Assembly (NCBI GenBank): GCA_031772625.1
Contig: CM062805.1
Coordinates: forward strand, 515,510,102-515,574,101
Origin: Pinus tabuliformis
Lineage: Eukaryota; Streptophyta; Pinopsida; Pinales; Pinaceae
Direction of reading: 5' to 3'
Length of the DNA stretch: 64,000 nucleotides
Part shown: in pieces, positions 61,371-64,000 of the stretch
How the letters are laid out: every line of letters begins with the position of its first letter
Numbering within the stretch: the stretch's first letter is position 1
Position numbers and translations under genes: made by a program
Notes under the pieces: model-generated
Seen by the model: the letters and a program-made list of their open reading frames with translations, nothing else
Database searches by the model: none
What the model was told of the DNA's origin: nothing

Positions 61371-61501
61371 AAGACTCCTAGGGTCTTCTGAATACTCGAC
61401 AAATCTACTCAGCTTAACTCCAAAATGAGCTGAGTACGATTGTTTTAGTAATACTTGGCCATATTCAGTCAAAGATTCCGGAAGAGTAAACTCGTAGAGC
61501 A
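61371..61501 (-). CDS. Unassigned exon-like segment
   Basis: A 131-nt minus-strand segment bounded by an AG acceptor and a strong GTAAGTAT donor. It is open for 43 codons ('LYEFTLPESLTEYGQVLLKQ', then 'SYSAHFGVKLSRFVEYSEDP'). Its composition is protein-like and unlike the flanking AT-rich DNA. It ends in phase 0, while the next exon of the ICT1-like gene needs one leading base, so the two cannot be joined directly. It may be an upstream exon of that gene with a missing exon between, or belong to another gene. I do not recognise the protein. Confidence 0.45.
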
Positions 61502-61764
61502 CTCAGCAAGTCTTACAAGATACGGCTTAATTCAAAGGGTAGATTTAGCTGACACCCAAATAGAATACCCAACAATAACCCTCATTCTTCACCATTTCTC
61601 ATTCAGTTTTTCTTCCAGAGGGGCAGTAAACCTGAGATAAAGCAATTTATGTGGATATTGCATCTGGGTTTTGGCTGTTTTCTAGGATTTTCAATCCATG
61701 TGAAAAAACAAAGTATTGTGAAGCTGATTTTTGGCATTAGAAATCAAGTGGGGAGCAAAATTTC

Positions 61765-61985
61765 CAGTGTTCCAAGGGGACACGTCCCCCAAGGTGGGGC
61801 ACACAACCCCCACATTTCCCACCCTCCAAGGACAGGGGGATGCCTGGGGAAACAATTCCCCACATCCCCATTTGGGGGAAACTCAGAGAAACACACGGGA
61901 GAATGTTTTCGCAGTATGGGGATGTGCTTCCCCAAAAGGGGGATGTCTAAGCATTCCCCTCCCCCAGATGGGGGGGCCTAGATTT
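61765..61985. repeat. Block of alternating G and C runs
   Basis: About 220 bp in which runs of four to seven G alternate with runs of four or five C ('ggggacacgtcccccaagg', 'ggggaaacaattcccc', 'tccccatttgggggaaa', 'cttccccaaaagggggat', 'cccctcccccagatgggg'). Several adjacent runs are self-complementary and could form short hairpins. The block stands out sharply against AT-rich flanks. Open frames across it are low-complexity and not credible proteins. It may be a short dispersed repeat. Confidence 0.7.
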
Positions 61986-61999
61986 TTTGTCTAACAATT

Positions 62000-64000
62000 C
62001 ATGAAGATAGACAATAAAAATAAAGGATAGGGCTTCGAGGAGACTAGGACCTCGGTAATTAATGGAAATATTAAATTTTTAAAGGAAAATAATAGAAAAG
62101 GTCAGATAAAGGTAACATTTTCTATCCATTTTCAAAGGCAATTTAAATTACTATTCATCGTTTTAGGATGTTTGAGAGTAGTTCCAACCTCATCAGACTT
62201 CATATGGAGAAAGTAAAATTTCAAATCCCATTCAAAATTCAATACACTTAACAGTTTTCAGGATTTCAAAATTGGTAGCGTTACCCACCAAAAACTGGGT
62301 AACCCATAAGAGAAAACTTTTCTCCTCCTTGGACATCCAGCCAGCAGCCCTATTTGATTAGCACATAACAGGATGCCAAGATCTTCCATTGCTTGCTTCA
62401 GTCATATTTCTCTCTCCCATCCTGCATTGCTTCTTGAAGGAAAGCAGGTCATCCATCAATAGGTATTTTAACCATTTTGTAATCATGTGCTTTCGCTTAA
62501 TGTCTTGGGCATACTTATATGGATCAAGGGGCAAACTAGATGATTGACTAATCTTGATTGTATTATTGTTCCCTCACTTCACCTAGGATGTTAGTCTTTA
62601 ACTCTAGTCAGTGGAACCTCCTCTAAGGCCTTAGGGTTTTAGGAAGGACACTACTAGGGAGGCTTTGATTGAAGTAGTGTGTCCATGATATTCCATACTT
62701 ACCACTTTCCATCCTTCCCATTGTTTCATCTCCATTCATCGGGTTGGTGTTCATTGGTCATGAGCATTGGTGCCCTTTCATCCTCATCCTTAGGTCTAGG
62801 CTGAAAAAGTTTACCCTACAGGTTGATGCAGCTAAAAAAAGGTTAAAAGCACAAGAAAGCCACAATAAAAGAAAAAGATAAAATGCAAAAGATGTGTGGG
62901 ACATATAATTAGTGAGTGGGAAAAATCGTAGCATGAGCTCCACCCCCCTCATCATCCATCACTAAGTTCCTCAAGCACATGGCACTTCATCTATTAAAAG
63001 GAACTCTTGTATTGTTCCAACCTTGATTAGGGATAAACTAGCTCATCATTAAGGGCCATAAAATGCAAAATCTCGTAAAACAAGCTTGGGCTTCTAAGCT
63101 ATGCACCTTGCTGACCACTACGTGTCAACGACCCATAGTAGTACACACCCTTTTTTCGCAAAAGGGATAACGCCTGATCAATGTGTCCTTGCCATCTATG
63201 TATCATCATCAGCGTGACTTCCATATGTTATGTAAACCCATTATGCATGTGTATAATGTAAATAATCTCAACAAACCCGTGTCATGTATGTAACAACCCA
63301 GGTAAACTTAACTTTCTAGTGACAATCTCCATTCTAGACGGTTTTTCGCCTCACCAGTTCATTTTGGAATAATTTGCAGAGTTTTTCCCTCCAGTATTAC
63401 CCCAAAGCTAGAATGGATTTTGTCGCTAGGATCTTAGGCGAATCTTAGTGTTCTAGATCGAGTCTATGTAAAAATGATTTGGGAATAATCATAACTATTT
63501 GGTTAGGTTATTTTATTACAAATTGTTTGGTCTGCTAGATTATATTTGTGTCGCAAAAATGGGTGGTCCGTGAGCGTCTTTTACAAATGGGTTTCCCCCT
63601 TATGATGTAAAAAATATGAAAATCATAATATAAAGTGTCTTAAGAGTTGGGAAAATAATTTATATCCTCATACGTTAATTAATTAAATTTTCTAGCCAAA
63701 AATTAATTAAAATCTTAATCCAGAAATTTAATTAATTCTAGGTCCTAGGTAAATTTAAATTCTCCAAAAGCAAAATTTGACGGTCTTTAAAAATTAAACT
63801 TTAAAAAGTCTCGAGACTAAGGTAAATTAATTATTTTGTTAAATTTTAAACCTTTGATCCCTGGGGGTTAAGTCAGAGTCAATTTTTTTGGGAAATTAAC
63901 TCAAAAAGATTATTTTTGAGTTAATTAAAATGCATTTAATTAAAAATTTCGAAATTCCCCAAATATTTAAATATTTTGACAATAGAGATTAAAAGAAATT
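62000..64000. other. Spacer without recognised gene
   Basis: No known protein or RNA gene was seen. The phrase 'tgtaacaacccaggtaaact' near 63290 has the style of an LTR start, but there is no partner repeat in the window. If the ICT1-like gene has distant 5' exons, this stretch would be intron. Confidence 0.4.

Noticed and set aside
61649-61981. An open frame of 110 codons across the G/C-run block
   Set aside because: Its Gly/Pro/His-rich sequence follows from the run-rich base composition, other frames on both strands are open too, and it resembles no protein family.
63285-63620. LTR-like start 'tgtaacaacccaggtaaact'
   Set aside because: The style is suggestive, but there is no second copy, primer site or retroelement gene in the window.

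Overview
This is a gene-poor, transposon-rich stretch of a large plant nuclear genome. Host genes are few and widely spaced. Most recognisable sequence is decayed LTR retrotransposons and L1-type LINEs, with AT-rich spacer and many direct tandem duplications between them. This texture fits a conifer or another gymnosperm, but that is an inference from style, not a proven assignment. All coordinates, exon joins and repeat offsets were read by eye from the sequence.

Layout. 1-8000: spacer holding a decayed Copia piece (about 2760-3740, minus), the 3' part of an L1-type LINE with an RNase H domain (about 4680-5910, plus), very AT-rich DNA and a 156-bp tandem repeat. 8013-9545 (minus): six exons of a heparan-alpha-glucosaminide N-acetyltransferase-like membrane protein gene, with its first and last exons not visible. 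9640-17459: no recognised gene, but four separate direct duplications. 17460-38028: a cluster of four LTR retroelements lying almost end to end. These are a Ty3/Gypsy chromovirus with both LTRs (17460-25395, minus), the 3' part of a second chromovirus (25396-27586, minus) cut by a 100-N assembly gap (27587-27686), a Ty1/Copia element (27687-33774, plus), and a short gag-only Copia-like element with two LTRs (about 33846-38028, plus). 39735-41675 (minus): an intron-less mitochondrial-type PPR gene carrying two nonsense codons. 42031-50196: spacer with more tandem arrays. About 50570-57280 (minus): a nearly complete two-ORF L1-type LINE. 58821-60879 (minus): five 3' exons of an ICT1/mL62-like peptidyl-tRNA hydrolase gene, with an unassigned exon-like segment upstream at 61371-61501. 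61765-61985: an odd block of alternating G and C runs. 62000-64000: nothing recognised.

The host genes do not form a pathway. Two of them (the PPR protein and the ICT1-like hydrolase) would act in mitochondria; the third is a multi-pass membrane acyltransferase-like protein. I found no tRNA or rRNA gene, no CRISPR array and no clearly new system. The most distinctive features are the repeated occurrence of two-copy direct duplications of about 75-690 bp outside coding DNA, a GC-AG intron in the acetyltransferase-like gene, the missing GGQ exon of the hydrolase gene, the closely paired stops in the PPR gene, the stop/start overlap of the LINE ORFs, and the G/C-run block.
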